DNA from: Saprospiraceae bacterium
GTDB taxonomy: Bacteria; Bacteroidota; Bacteroidia; Chitinophagales; Saprospiraceae
Reading direction: 5' to 3'
Assembly: GCA_020627785.1 (NCBI GenBank)
Contig: JAHDGF010000016.1
Coordinates: forward strand, 24,732 to 88,731
DNA: 64,000 nucleotides
Position numbers and translations under genes: made by a program. The notes below the pieces were generated by a model, which worked only from the letters and a program-made list of their open reading frames with translations, searched no databases and was not told where the DNA came from. This document shows, piece by piece, positions 45,789 through 54,742 of this stretch; the stretch's first letter is position 1; each line of letters opens with the position of its first letter.

Positions 45789-47069
45789 TTAATGCGTGTG
45801 AGCATGATTTCCAGTATGCAGAATTTTGCTGCTCACTTCATAATCAAAATCGATATTAGACCTTTTATGATGATCTGCAAGCGCATAATGTTCATATAAG
45901 GTTCCTGGCCCATTTTGATTTATGGTAGAGGCGAATATTCCATAATCTCCACCATTATTCGTCGCTGGGTTATTCGGAATTCTTGTGATGGTGTGAATAT
46001 GATTCCAAGGCTCCATATTATTCGCATTTGCACCAGTAACATTTTCAGTATTAAACTCAACCCATAAATAAGGATTGTAAATTCTGTAATAAAATTGTGA
46101 GGTCATGCTGGGCGTATCTACATCATCAATCCATGTAAAATAGGTGTCGTCAATATTTGTATTGATGTCTGCCCACCATTTATCAGCAAATTTATCATTA
46201 AGGTTGTACGTATATTCTTTCATAAGAATGATCAAGTTCTCTTGGGTAGGACCAGACATCTCTGAAAATTTTAATCCCTTTTTAAAACCAGAATAATCAT
46301 AATCACCAATGTAAGGATCTGGTTTGCCAGGTCTTTCTGCAGCGCCTACTTCCAAAGCTCTTGTAGACGACTTAGTGATGGCCATTTTTTTATCTGCATC
46401 AGACATGCCTCCATAAAGAGAGAGTGCTAAGTCTCGTTCGTCTTTAAAGATATCGAAAGCTTGCCCTTTATAAGTTTCTTTGGCAGGTTCGCCACCTAGA
46501 AAAGCTGGAACGATAGAAACCTTATCACCGTGCACTAAGAAATTGACTACACAATGATGACCATCTAATTGAAATCCCCAGGAACCACTTTTTTCTGGAT
46601 CTCCAAACATGTCAATTGAGTAGAAGCTAGGGTTCCAAATATCACTCTTAATTTCATTCAACCAGCCTTCAGAGAGCTCAGTAATTTCCCTAACTTTTTG
46701 ATAGCCATCGGAACTTAGGAATAATTGCATGATGGACTTGAACATTTTTAATTGTTCTTCATTCAAGTCTCCATAGGTAATTCCATCTCGCTTACCTCTT
46801 TTATTGGCCGGTGTATTATGCCATAAATAAAATCGTTCGCTGTTCAGGCAAGCAGAACCTTGACTTAATAAATCAGCACTCAGCGATTTCCTAAATGCGA
46901 CCATGGCCTTTTGCAGGCTCATAATTTCAGGATTAGTGGAGGATTTTTCAAGATTTACTTCTTCACAATCGGCGGAGACTTGCTTTTTAGCGGTAGTGCC
47001 TTCGTTGCAAGAAAAAAGCAAGAAAATTGCGGCTATTGGTAGTAAATACTTCAGGGATTGGAATTTCAT
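45789..47069 (-). CDS. DUF3500 lipoprotein
   Basis: 426-aa lipoprotein (lipobox LFSC, Cys21). The body matches DUF3500, seen in YGDLNEEQLKMFKSIMQLFL, SDIWNPSFYSIDMFGDPEKSG, WGFQLDGHHCVVNF and a further HxH-type motifs; the C-terminus is His-rich (HTGNHAHTH), suggesting metal binding. Family function is unknown. It starts 11 nt past a perfect 25-bp hairpin, and is the last gene of a same-strand set with YHYH and EF-hand lipoproteins. Confidence 0.82.
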   Translation of the reverse strand: MKFQSLKYLLPIAAIFLLFSCNEGTTAKKQVSADCEEVNLEKSSTNPEIMSLQKAMVAFRKSLSADLLSQGSACLNSERFYLWHNTPANKRGKRDGITYGDLNEEQLKMFKSIMQLFLSSDGYQKVREITELSEGWLNEIKSDIWNPSFYSIDMFGDPEKSGSWGFQLDGHHCVVNFLVHGDKVSIVPAFLGGEPAKETYKGQAFDIFKDERDLALSLYGGMSDADKKMAITKSSTRALEVGAAERPGKPDPYIGDYDYSGFKKGLKFSEMSGPTQENLIILMKEYTYNLNDKFADKWWADINTNIDDTYFTWIDDVDTPSMTSQFYYRIYNPYLWVEFNTENVTGANANNMEPWNHIHTITRIPNNPATNNGGDYGIFASTINQNGPGTLYEHYALADHHKRSNIDFDYEVSSKILHTGNHAHTH

Positions 47070-47080
47070 GTTATTTGATA

Positions 47081-47133
47081 TTTAATGTAAAGCAGACTCA
47101 ATAGTCGCACTATTGAGTCTGCTTTACATTAAA
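47081..47133. promoter_or_regulatory. Perfect 25-bp hairpin just upstream of the DUF3500 start
   Basis: Arms 47081-47105 and 47109-47133 are exact complements with a 3-nt loop (CGC). On the minus strand it ends 11 nt before the ATG of the DUF3500 gene and begins 90 nt after the previous gene. It has almost no U-run, so it does not look like a standard intrinsic terminator. In mRNA it would cover the leader next to the start codon and could block ribosome loading or protect the downstream message. Confidence 0.75.
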
Positions 47134-47223
47134 AGTACAATCCCTTACTTAGATGAACTATATGTAGAAGAACATTAATTTCAAATAAATGAAAATCACC
47201 CTCCAACAGGGATTAAAATAAAT

Positions 47224-47841
47224 TCACGTACGGATAAATTTGTATGCGACAGTAATGGCCATAAAAACGAACAATGAAGCTATGACTGGTTTTATTGGAA
47301 AGCTTGTTTTCTCCGCAACAAATTTTTCTAATTCAAATTTTGATTCGCTTATTTTTAACCTAGCCTTATGCTGATTATTTCTATCCAGTCGAAACTGATT
47401 TTTTTCAAATCCCTTCTTTAGTAACATTAATGCACTTTGATTTCTTGGAATTTCCTTAAAGCTAGCATTTGTAAGTTCTAATAATTTCAATTCACTTGGG
47501 ATTCCAGTTAGCTTAAAAGTAACACTGGTTTCATGACCTAATTTCACCACACCATCTAGCAATTGAACTTGATCGATTTCATTGGCGTAAATCGAAGTCT
47601 GTTTCTGAACATGTTGAATTACCAGCTCTTGAAACTCCTCCGGAGTTGCATAGGATTCTGCACCAAAGTGGTATTCTACTTCATATTCAAAAGCAGTCAA
47701 GGCTGCTCTAATTTGTAATACCCAATGATCGTCACTTTCTTCGACGATAAGTGTCGTTGACACATCTGGACTATGTGCCGAAGCTCCAATCGAAATGGAA
47801 ATCAACCAGCAGAGAAATAGGTATTTCAAAAATCCTTTCAT
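47224..47841 (-). CDS. Exported single-pass membrane protein, unknown
   Basis: 205-aa protein with a signal peptide (LFLCWLISISIGASA), a periplasmic part of about 150 aa beginning HSPDVSTTLIVEE, and one C-terminal membrane helix (PVIASLFVFMAITVAYKF) with a basic tail. I do not recognise the family. The stop codon and next gene's start overlap by one base with the EF-hand gene upstream (47841), so the two are coupled. Part of the YHYH/EF-hand/DUF3500 set. Confidence 0.65.
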   Translation of the reverse strand: MKGFLKYLFLCWLISISIGASAHSPDVSTTLIVEESDDHWVLQIRAALTAFEYEVEYHFGAESYATPEEFQELVIQHVQKQTSIYANEIDQVQLLDGVVKLGHETSVTFKLTGIPSELKLLELTNASFKEIPRNQSALMLLKKGFEKNQFRLDRNNQHKARLKISESKFELEKFVAEKTSFPIKPVIASLFVFMAITVAYKFIRT

Positions 47842-48206
47842 TAATTATTTCTTTGTGGACGCTGACCTCTTTGCGGCCTTGGGGCATTTTGAAACTCCTC
47901 CTTCGAAATAAAGCCATCGTTATTTGAATCAATTTCTGTGAAGTGTCTAGCCATTGGGCTCTCTGAAACCTCTGAAGGTGAGAGTCTATTATCTCCATTC
48001 ACATCCATTTTAAATACCTCGTCTATTGAAGGAGGGCCTTTTCTATCTCCTCCTCTGGTAGGTCTTTCTCCACGTTTTCCTTTACTCCCTTGATCCGCAG
48101 ACCTTGATTCCATCTGCGGTTCATTAGCATTGTTGTTCACTGATTCTTTTGATTTACAACTGAATGCGATGAAAGAAACCACTGCTAATATTATTAATTG
48201 TTTCAT
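47841..48206 (-). CDS. EF-hand lipoprotein
   Basis: 121-aa lipoprotein (lipobox AFSC, Cys17). A basic, low-complexity linker (KGKRGERPTRGGDRKG) leads into two canonical calcium loops of 12 residues: DVNGDNRLSPSE (68-79) and DSNNDGFISKEE (93-104), with acidic side chains at positions 1, 3, 5 and Glu at 12. The C-terminus is Pro/Arg/Gln-rich (APRPQRGQRPQR). A calcium sensor or structural element at the periplasmic face is inferred. It starts 30 nt after the second YHYH gene and overlaps the next gene by one base. Confidence 0.85.
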   Translation of the reverse strand: MKQLIILAVVSFIAFSCKSKESVNNNANEPQMESRSADQGSKGKRGERPTRGGDRKGPPSIDEVFKMDVNGDNRLSPSEVSESPMARHFTEIDSNNDGFISKEEFQNAPRPQRGQRPQRNN

Positions 48207-48236
48207 AGTGTATTGTTTATTATTTCTGTGTTGATA

Positions 48237-49286
48237 TTAATTGGCGTATGCGCCATGAATACAATTTATAAAGTTGTTAGTTCCTGCCGCATCTACGTGG
48301 TAATGATATCCTCTAAGGTCATCGTCATGTCCTCTACAGCTATCTAAACCTTCTGGAAGTTTACCACTCTCATCTAGGTTGGCATATATCGCATGTCCAT
48401 CAATGGCATATCCAATGAGAGGTGCATGTCCATCTTCTTGTTTCACTGAATAACTCACACCTGTAGCTGCATGGTAATGATATCCTTGGTGCACATTAAT
48501 GTGTCCACCGGCATCATCGAAGGGAGCTAAGGTGTATGCGCTCAATATATTATTCACTGGAGCGGGTGCTGAAAATTCTACACCATTTAGAGCAATACCT
48601 CTAGTGGATGGCACACCAGATTCTCTCCGATCAGGTTTTGGACCTTTCTTTTTACTGTCATCCTTTTGGGGCTTCCTACCGGAAGGTTTTTCTCCTCTAT
48701 CAGTTCTACCAACACCAGCACCCATAAAATTTATGACCTCCTCTTGAAAGGATGGTTTGACTGGAATTAAAAATGTTTTAGATACATCAGTTATATAAGA
48801 AGGCAAACATTCAACACAGAAATTTTTGTATTCTTCTCCGACGTTAGGATTGGCTGCGTTGATGCAATCTTGCTCAGTATTTGTCACATTGATGTTCCCC
48901 TCCGCATCGTACATCTTCCAATTTGCATCCTTATAAAAACTAGCCATATTCTTAACGAATTCACCATCCACATCATAGACCTTACCTCCTTCAAGCCAAA
49001 TTCCACCTGCATCTGCACCTTGAGAAATACTCGTAGGACACCAAGGACCCATTGCATGATCTGTCGGTGTACTGTTAGTAACAATCTGATAACATTCAGA
49101 TTTTGTTCCATCAGAAAGTGTGCATTGCACTTTGGTTACTAGAAGATTTTTATTAGCAGCTTTAAGGTAATCAGGATTTACTTCCGTTGCGAATTTCAAC
49201 GAATTGCCGTTGTTTGCCGACTTCTGACTTCCACAAGAAAATAAAAAAAAACTGACAAGTAAGGTAAGAAAGCTTAGGTGTTTCAT
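48237..49286 (-). CDS. YHYH-domain lipoprotein (paralogue 2)
   Basis: 349-aa lipoprotein (lipobox FSC, Cys18). The YHYH domain is seen twice as QGYHYHAATGVSY and RGYHYHVDAAGTNNF, with INCIHGAYAN at the end and many conserved His/Asp/Cys. A basic linker (KPSGRKPQKDDSKKKGPKPDRRES) breaks the N- and C-terminal halves. The YHYH family is of unknown function; the His-rich motifs make metal binding plausible. Closely similar to the gene just upstream, 26 nt away: a tandem duplication. Confidence 0.85.
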   Translation of the reverse strand: MKHLSFLTLLVSFFLFSCGSQKSANNGNSLKFATEVNPDYLKAANKNLLVTKVQCTLSDGTKSECYQIVTNSTPTDHAMGPWCPTSISQGADAGGIWLEGGKVYDVDGEFVKNMASFYKDANWKMYDAEGNINVTNTEQDCINAANPNVGEEYKNFCVECLPSYITDVSKTFLIPVKPSFQEEVINFMGAGVGRTDRGEKPSGRKPQKDDSKKKGPKPDRRESGVPSTRGIALNGVEFSAPAPVNNILSAYTLAPFDDAGGHINVHQGYHYHAATGVSYSVKQEDGHAPLIGYAIDGHAIYANLDESGKLPEGLDSCRGHDDDLRGYHYHVDAAGTNNFINCIHGAYAN

Positions 49287-49311
49287 ATAAAGAACTTTAT
49301 TTAGCGACTAC

Positions 49312-50409
49312 CTAATTTGCGTAAGCGCCATGTAAACAGTTAATAAAATTATTATTTCCTGCAGCATCAACATGGTAATGATATCCTCTCACTGAATCTG
49401 TATGACCTCTACATTCATCTAAATCACTCGGCTCATTACCATCTATGTCGGTGCGTGCATATATACCGTAACCATCCAGCGCATAACCGATCAATGGAGG
49501 ATGACCATCACTCTGTTCCACTGCATAACTCACTCCAGTTGCTGCATGATAGTGGTATCCTTGATTCACATTAATATGCCCACCTGCATCATCAAAAGGA
49601 GCCAATGTATAAGCTCCTAGAATATTATTTACAGGTGCTGGTGCAGAAAATTCTACTCCATTCAAAGCAATCCCCCGAGTCGATGGTATTGTATTCATTC
49701 CTGGAGGGCCTCCCATCTGATATTGGGCTGGTGTGTTCTGAAAAACTGGAGTTATAGGAATCAAAAAGCTAACAGCTATGTCTGTAATATACGAAGGCAA
49801 ACATTCTACACAAAAATTTTGGTATTCATCTCCAACATTTGGATTGGCTGCATCGATGCAATCTTGTTGAGTTTCTGTGATATAAACATTTCCTTCATCA
49901 TCGTACATCTTCCATGTTGCATCCCCGTAAAAATTGGCCATATTTTCTATAAAGGCACCATCAACATCATACACCTCTCCTCCTTCTAACCAAATCCCAC
50001 CCTCACTGGCATCATCAGAAATATTACTCGGACACCAAGGTCCCATATCATGATCAACTGGAACACTGTTGCTCACAACTTGAAAACACTTCGTTACTGT
50101 ACCATCAGAAAGCGTACAATCTACGGTTGTGATCGTAAGGTTATTTCCATCGCTTTGAAATAGAGTTTCATCAACATCAATGACTAAAGTATTGGTTGCG
50201 TCATCATCATCTAAATCATTGGAGTTACTCACATATCCTGCAGGCGCCTCACAAGCCTCAAAGGTGACCTCTGGATTTCCTAGGCCATCACCATCTACAT
50301 CTTGATACCAAGTAACTTCTACACATGCATCATCTTCACCACAAGAAGAAAGCAGAATACCAAATCCAAAAAAGGTAATTACTAGGGAACTTATTGTTAA
50401 TCTCATCAT
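49312..50409 (-). CDS. YHYH-domain lipoprotein (paralogue 1)
   Basis: 365-aa lipoprotein (lipobox SSC, Cys23). It opens with a thrombospondin-3/MopE-like calcium stretch (WYQDVDGDGLGNP, then AGYVSNSNDLDDDD) and continues with the same YHYH layout as its neighbour (QGYHYHAATGVSY, RGYHYHVDAAGNNNF). The linker of the neighbour is replaced by a short PPGMN segment. First gene of the five-gene set, so any promoter should lie in the following 300-nt intergenic region. Confidence 0.85.
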   Translation of the reverse strand: MMRLTISSLVITFFGFGILLSSCGEDDACVEVTWYQDVDGDGLGNPEVTFEACEAPAGYVSNSNDLDDDDATNTLVIDVDETLFQSDGNNLTITTVDCTLSDGTVTKCFQVVSNSVPVDHDMGPWCPSNISDDASEGGIWLEGGEVYDVDGAFIENMANFYGDATWKMYDDEGNVYITETQQDCIDAANPNVGDEYQNFCVECLPSYITDIAVSFLIPITPVFQNTPAQYQMGGPPGMNTIPSTRGIALNGVEFSAPAPVNNILGAYTLAPFDDAGGHINVNQGYHYHAATGVSYAVEQSDGHPPLIGYALDGYGIYARTDIDGNEPSDLDECRGHTDSVRGYHYHVDAAGNNNFINCLHGAYAN

Positions 50410-50712
50410 TCAATTATTGTTTGTTTAAGATTAGACAAGTAAAATTTTAGAATCCTTCTTTCCTTTAGCTTTTTATCCTTTCATCAATGAATACAATAAA
50501 AGTCATTAGCCAGATATACTTAATAACATTGCCTGAGAGGCTGAAAGCAACTTTCATACCTAATAAAGCCTTGGCTCGCGCCACAATCAGAAATGACAGA
50601 AAATTGACCATTTTACTAAATCACAGCTTTAATAAAAATGGGGTAATTAGATAAAAAGTAAATCTTTTATCACCCAAATTAGCTTCTTACATCCTACTTC
50701 CTTGGGATGTGC
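50410..50712. other. Intergenic region upstream of the YHYH set
   Basis: Three hundred nt without a credible gene. It must contain the promoter of the YHYH/EF-hand/DUF3500 set and the 3' end of the preceding T9SS gene. A weak, bulged hairpin lies near 50641-50675; no T-rich follow-up was seen. Confidence 0.4.
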
Positions 50713-53700
50713 TTAATGGATTACCAACTTTCTTGTAGTCATTAATTCTTCTTTTTCAATCACCACATAAAAGATACCGCTTCCAATTTCAGCAAGATCA
50801 AGTTTGACAATATTGGAATTAAGAGAAACAATATTTTTTGATACTTTTTGCCCCATTGAATTCACAAGATAAATTGTTGCTTCAGATAAATTTTCTCCTT
50901 TGACGGAAACAAAATCACTCGCAGGATTAGGAAACAATTCAATACTGGTCAAGAATTCAAGATCTTCTGAAGAAACTGGGAATGTAGTACTAAAGCTATA
51001 TTCAAACCCTCCCCCGAAATCAGGTTCGAAAATTTTCAGTGGGATACCACTATCCGCTAAAATCCTAATAAACCCTGTGCCTTGTCCAGGATTAGCCCAC
51101 CACTCTACGCCGTCACCTCCTGAATCTCTAACCACTAGTTTGTAACAACCATCTGCAAGTTCAAAGTTATCAGTAAAGGTTGTATTAGCTCCCGATAAAT
51201 TATTAGAGCCAACTAAATTTCCATCTGCATCAAATAGCTCATAGCTGTTCTCTGCAGGGATATTATTTGTTCTAAATTCAAGAATCATATTTGACGGAAG
51301 TATCTCAGGAAAATCAAAACTTGAAGTGAACGTATTATTGAAAGAATACTCATCGGCACCACCATTAGGAGCATTGATTTCTACATGGAACTTATTGTTC
51401 TCTGTGAGTAAATCATACCACAATTCTGCTGGACTTGGAACAACAACTTCCGCTTTCTCCATAAATTCTAAACTACCGGACCACTCAAAAGTCTGTGGAG
51501 CTTGTGAATCATTCAACCAATAGCTAATTTGTAAATTGGTTAATTCTTCAGCGCCTGTATTTTGAATAACAATAATTGGGTCAGCGCATACGGTTCCAAT
51601 CCGTGTAAATTCTGGCGCATTATTAGGAGCCATTACATTGGTTACCGCAGCGTCTGTCTGAAAATTAGGTGCTCCATAAGCTACCAGTTGATGTGCCACG
51701 TGGTATCTATAATCGCCACCTGAGTTAGAAGGTGCCGTTGTGTTATAATCAAGAGTAATGGTTTCTCCTGGACTCACTATGGAAGTAAGGTCATGTTCAG
51801 TTATTAGAGAACGTTCCCCAGGGCACCAGCCTTGTCTATCATAAACCCAGGTTCCTCCCTGCGGAAAAATTGGGTTGAATGAACACTCTTTGTGTATTCT
51901 CCAATTAAATTCTTCTGTTTGGTTGACATTAATGATGTGGTTTACCACTCCTCCATTCTGTTGAAACTCACCTTCCGATCCGTGTCCAGTAATGGAAGAT
52001 TTCAAAGTAAAGGTTTCTGCCTGATCTGATAAAGTTAGATCAAAAGGTTGAAATTTTTGTTCGTCTAGGATTTGATTAATATTAGCAATTCCAATTCGGT
52101 TGGTTCCTTGCCAGATTTGCTCATATTGAATTACATCTCGCGGTGGTGTTCCGACAATGAACTGAAATTCTAAATCCATATCTTCTTGCCACTGACCTCC
52201 GAGAGTCAATTGCAAACGTTTATCTCCTTTCAAAATTGATGCATAATCCGACATATCAAGAACCCATGAAGCACCCTCTTGTCCAAAGTCTAATCCAATT
52301 CCATAAGGTGTAACAAAGGACACCAACTCATTATAAAATGGAAACCTACGCACATAGTCAAGTTCGGTAATGTTAATCACATCTATTGGTTCTAAATCTA
52401 TGGTCTCAAGAATTAAACCAGTCTCTGCATCAAAGACGTGAGAAATAGGAGCCCACAATTCTCGAGGACCATTAATTAATATTTCATCATCAATAGCAAC
52501 ATTAGGATCTCCGGGTACAATGGTTCGCTCTATCACAAGATGTCTTGGAGTTTTTGAGATGGGCATATCGATAATGGTCTCAACCAATTCTGTTTCATAT
52601 TCCCCTTGAAAGAAAGTTGCGCTCGGTCTACTATTCGTTTTCTCAAAGTTTTTAAACAATGCATCTGCATTCACTTCAGAAATAGAAAAGCGATCACCGA
52701 TTAAGGTAGCATCTCTTTCAAAAGGTGAGCTATCAATAATTTTATTGCCGGTTCCCTCAAGCTCATAGTATAATTGCAAATTTTCATAGTTGGGATGAGA
52801 ATCATCTACCTTAAGATTCATCCATTGATTGATGGTTTCCTGAGACAGATCGGTATCCCATAAGCGTATCTCATCCATGGTTGCTTCAAAATATCGATTA
52901 CCTAGGCCTCTATTTATTCGTAATTTATTGGTGCCAGTTTCTGAGCTAATCGCTGTGGTACCAGTTGTCGAATTGGTATCTAAAACTCCATCGATGTAAA
53001 ATCGAATGTCTGTAAGATTGTCTCCATCCAGAACTAAGGCAATGTGGTGCCATTCGCCATCATCTACTCTAGTCGAACCAACGGTACCCCCACCATGAAC
53101 TTCTATTCGCAATACGCCATTGGTAAAACGTAGAGTATATTTTTGACCGGTGATATTACGTCCCCATTGCATGATTTCTCCATTTCCACCGTTGGTCGTT
53201 TTTACCCAGGCTTCGATGGTTCTGTTCTGTGTTCCTTCTACACCAAAATAGTCATCACATTCAATGTAGCCATTGTTGAGTAACATAACATCCTGTTCAT
53301 TTACTCCAGCCAATCCCATATTTTCGGCAGTAGCTTCTCCAGCAACCGAAGTTACACCTAAAGGTGTTTCAGCATTCGAAAGCTGATATTCTACAAGAAC
53401 ATTTGATGTTCCATCCCAGTTAAATGGCGCACTAAATTGAAATCGATTCTCCGTATTGGCATCGAATTTTTGCTTTTTGAAAAAGACCCGAGTATCATCA
53501 CCAAACTCTTCTAATTCATTGAGTACCGACTGCGTGGTACTTTGCATTTTAATTTCAAAAAATCTTTCTTCACTAGTACTTTCTGAAACTTGCAAACTTA
53601 AACCTTGAATTTCTCCGGCAACCATTCCTGCCGCATTCAATTCTGTTGCTGTATATAAGTATTGTGATCTGCCTGCAAGTGTATTTGTACTGATGACATT

Positions 53701-54177
53701 GTTCAAATCCTCAGTACCCGTTCCGATGGCTCCAGCATTCTCACTGATTGTATTTACAATCTGCACATCCTGCTGCGTGCTTCGTAGATAATCGAAGACT
53801 GGTGTATCCAGATATTCGAAATTATCCTCATCATAGTTTGTAATAAAGTGACTTGCGATGGTCGACGGTAAGTTCTCTGCCTTGGTCGAATCGATCAAGT
53901 AAGTATTGCATGAAAAATCCCATTCCCCACATCCACGATTTCGTTCTGTAGGTGTTGAAACCAATCCATCCTTACAACGCATGGTATACTTTAATAAGAT
54001 CTTTTCATAGGTCAAATTATCATCAGAAGGAAAAGAGATGACACTATCTCGTGAAAGACTTTCGAAATTAAAAGCTTGCACAAAAATTGTATCTCCAGCC
54101 GATTGCCCAAAAGATATATTGAATTGTAAAACTGCGATAAGAATCAAGAATGATTTCAGTATAGAATGATTAGACAT
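50713..54177 (-). CDS. Giant PNGase-F-like protein with LamG and T9SS sorting domain
   Basis: Exported 1154-aa paralogue of the protein at 7789-10284. A signal peptide leads to a first PNGase-like lobe (CGEWDFSC, about 83-90), then a LamG domain (about 290-480, DEIRLWD at its end), a second lobe with SFVTPYGIG, ITGHGSEGEF (about 730) and RQGWCPG (about 784), then linker beta domains and a T9SS end (LFPNPASDF). Where the operon paralogue has NAAEF after the GHG box, this one reads QQNGGVVNHI, so the Glu at that position is missing. It may be a binding rather than cleaving protein. The frame could start at GTG 54180; ATG 54177 is next and chosen. Confidence 0.78.
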   Translation of the reverse strand: MSNHSILKSFLILIAVLQFNISFGQSAGDTIFVQAFNFESLSRDSVISFPSDDNLTYEKILLKYTMRCKDGLVSTPTERNRGCGEWDFSCNTYLIDSTKAENLPSTIASHFITNYDEDNFEYLDTPVFDYLRSTQQDVQIVNTISENAGAIGTGTEDLNNVISTNTLAGRSQYLYTATELNAAGMVAGEIQGLSLQVSESTSEERFFEIKMQSTTQSVLNELEEFGDDTRVFFKKQKFDANTENRFQFSAPFNWDGTSNVLVEYQLSNAETPLGVTSVAGEATAENMGLAGVNEQDVMLLNNGYIECDDYFGVEGTQNRTIEAWVKTTNGGNGEIMQWGRNITGQKYTLRFTNGVLRIEVHGGGTVGSTRVDDGEWHHIALVLDGDNLTDIRFYIDGVLDTNSTTGTTAISSETGTNKLRINRGLGNRYFEATMDEIRLWDTDLSQETINQWMNLKVDDSHPNYENLQLYYELEGTGNKIIDSSPFERDATLIGDRFSISEVNADALFKNFEKTNSRPSATFFQGEYETELVETIIDMPISKTPRHLVIERTIVPGDPNVAIDDEILINGPRELWAPISHVFDAETGLILETIDLEPIDVINITELDYVRRFPFYNELVSFVTPYGIGLDFGQEGASWVLDMSDYASILKGDKRLQLTLGGQWQEDMDLEFQFIVGTPPRDVIQYEQIWQGTNRIGIANINQILDEQKFQPFDLTLSDQAETFTLKSSITGHGSEGEFQQNGGVVNHIINVNQTEEFNWRIHKECSFNPIFPQGGTWVYDRQGWCPGERSLITEHDLTSIVSPGETITLDYNTTAPSNSGGDYRYHVAHQLVAYGAPNFQTDAAVTNVMAPNNAPEFTRIGTVCADPIIVIQNTGAEELTNLQISYWLNDSQAPQTFEWSGSLEFMEKAEVVVPSPAELWYDLLTENNKFHVEINAPNGGADEYSFNNTFTSSFDFPEILPSNMILEFRTNNIPAENSYELFDADGNLVGSNNLSGANTTFTDNFELADGCYKLVVRDSGGDGVEWWANPGQGTGFIRILADSGIPLKIFEPDFGGGFEYSFSTTFPVSSEDLEFLTSIELFPNPASDFVSVKGENLSEATIYLVNSMGQKVSKNIVSLNSNIVKLDLAEIGSGIFYVVIEKEELMTTRKLVIH

Positions 54178-54311
54178 CACGTGATGGTTTGATTTGAACT
54201 AAATTTATGATAAATATATCTAATTACATTTTCTTTAACAGCGGAAGTTTGTCAAAAGACGACAAGAAATATTTAGTGGCTAGATACCATTGATAAAATT
54301 AGGTGATGGAG

Positions 54312-54617
54312 CTAGAATAGGGCTAAATCAGTAAAGTTCCTCAAGAGAAACCGGATAATCATTAATACGATAAATGCTCCCAAAAGAATTTTTAAATTTC
54401 GATAATTATCTGGTTTGCCTTCTAAGAAGTATTTATAGACCAATGACGAAATTAGTAAGGACAATCCACCAAGAAAAACTAATATTCCTAGGGCACCGAT
54501 GGCCATTCCGATATACCCCTCTCCATCATCCAAGGGAATGGCAAGAAAAAAAATAACAATGCCAGCGAGCATTATCAACAATGATGTTTTTATGGGTGTC
54601 AATATTAATTTATTCAT
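54312..54617 (-). CDS. Small membrane protein, three to four helices
   Basis: 101-aa integral membrane protein: hydrophobic segments near 13-27, 36-60 and 78-92 (LLIMLAGIVIFFLAIPL, IGALGILVFLGGLSLLISSL, LLGAFIVLMIIRFLL). No family is recognised. The frame could start at TTG 54620; ATG 54617 is next. Located between two T9SS-protein genes on the same strand, with no visible link. Confidence 0.65.
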   Translation of the reverse strand: MNKLILTPIKTSLLIMLAGIVIFFLAIPLDDGEGYIGMAIGALGILVFLGGLSLLISSLVYKYFLEGKPDNYRNLKILLGAFIVLMIIRFLLRNFTDLALF

Positions 54618-54742
54618 CAAGGATGTATTTTCAATGATTACTGAAATATGAATTCATAGATCGCTTGCGCAAATTTAAAGAGTAGTATGAGTGAATTTAC
54701 CTGCTAGAGATACAGTTAATGATCTTCTAACTACTCAACATT

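Noticed and set aside
48870..49142. Plus-strand frame antisense to the second YHYH gene
   Set aside because: Cys/His-rich product follows from the complementary strand of the YHYH codons.
50641..50675. Bulged hairpin in the intergenic region before the YHYH genes
   Set aside because: Paired arms are interrupted by an asymmetric bulge and AT-rich; no terminator tail.
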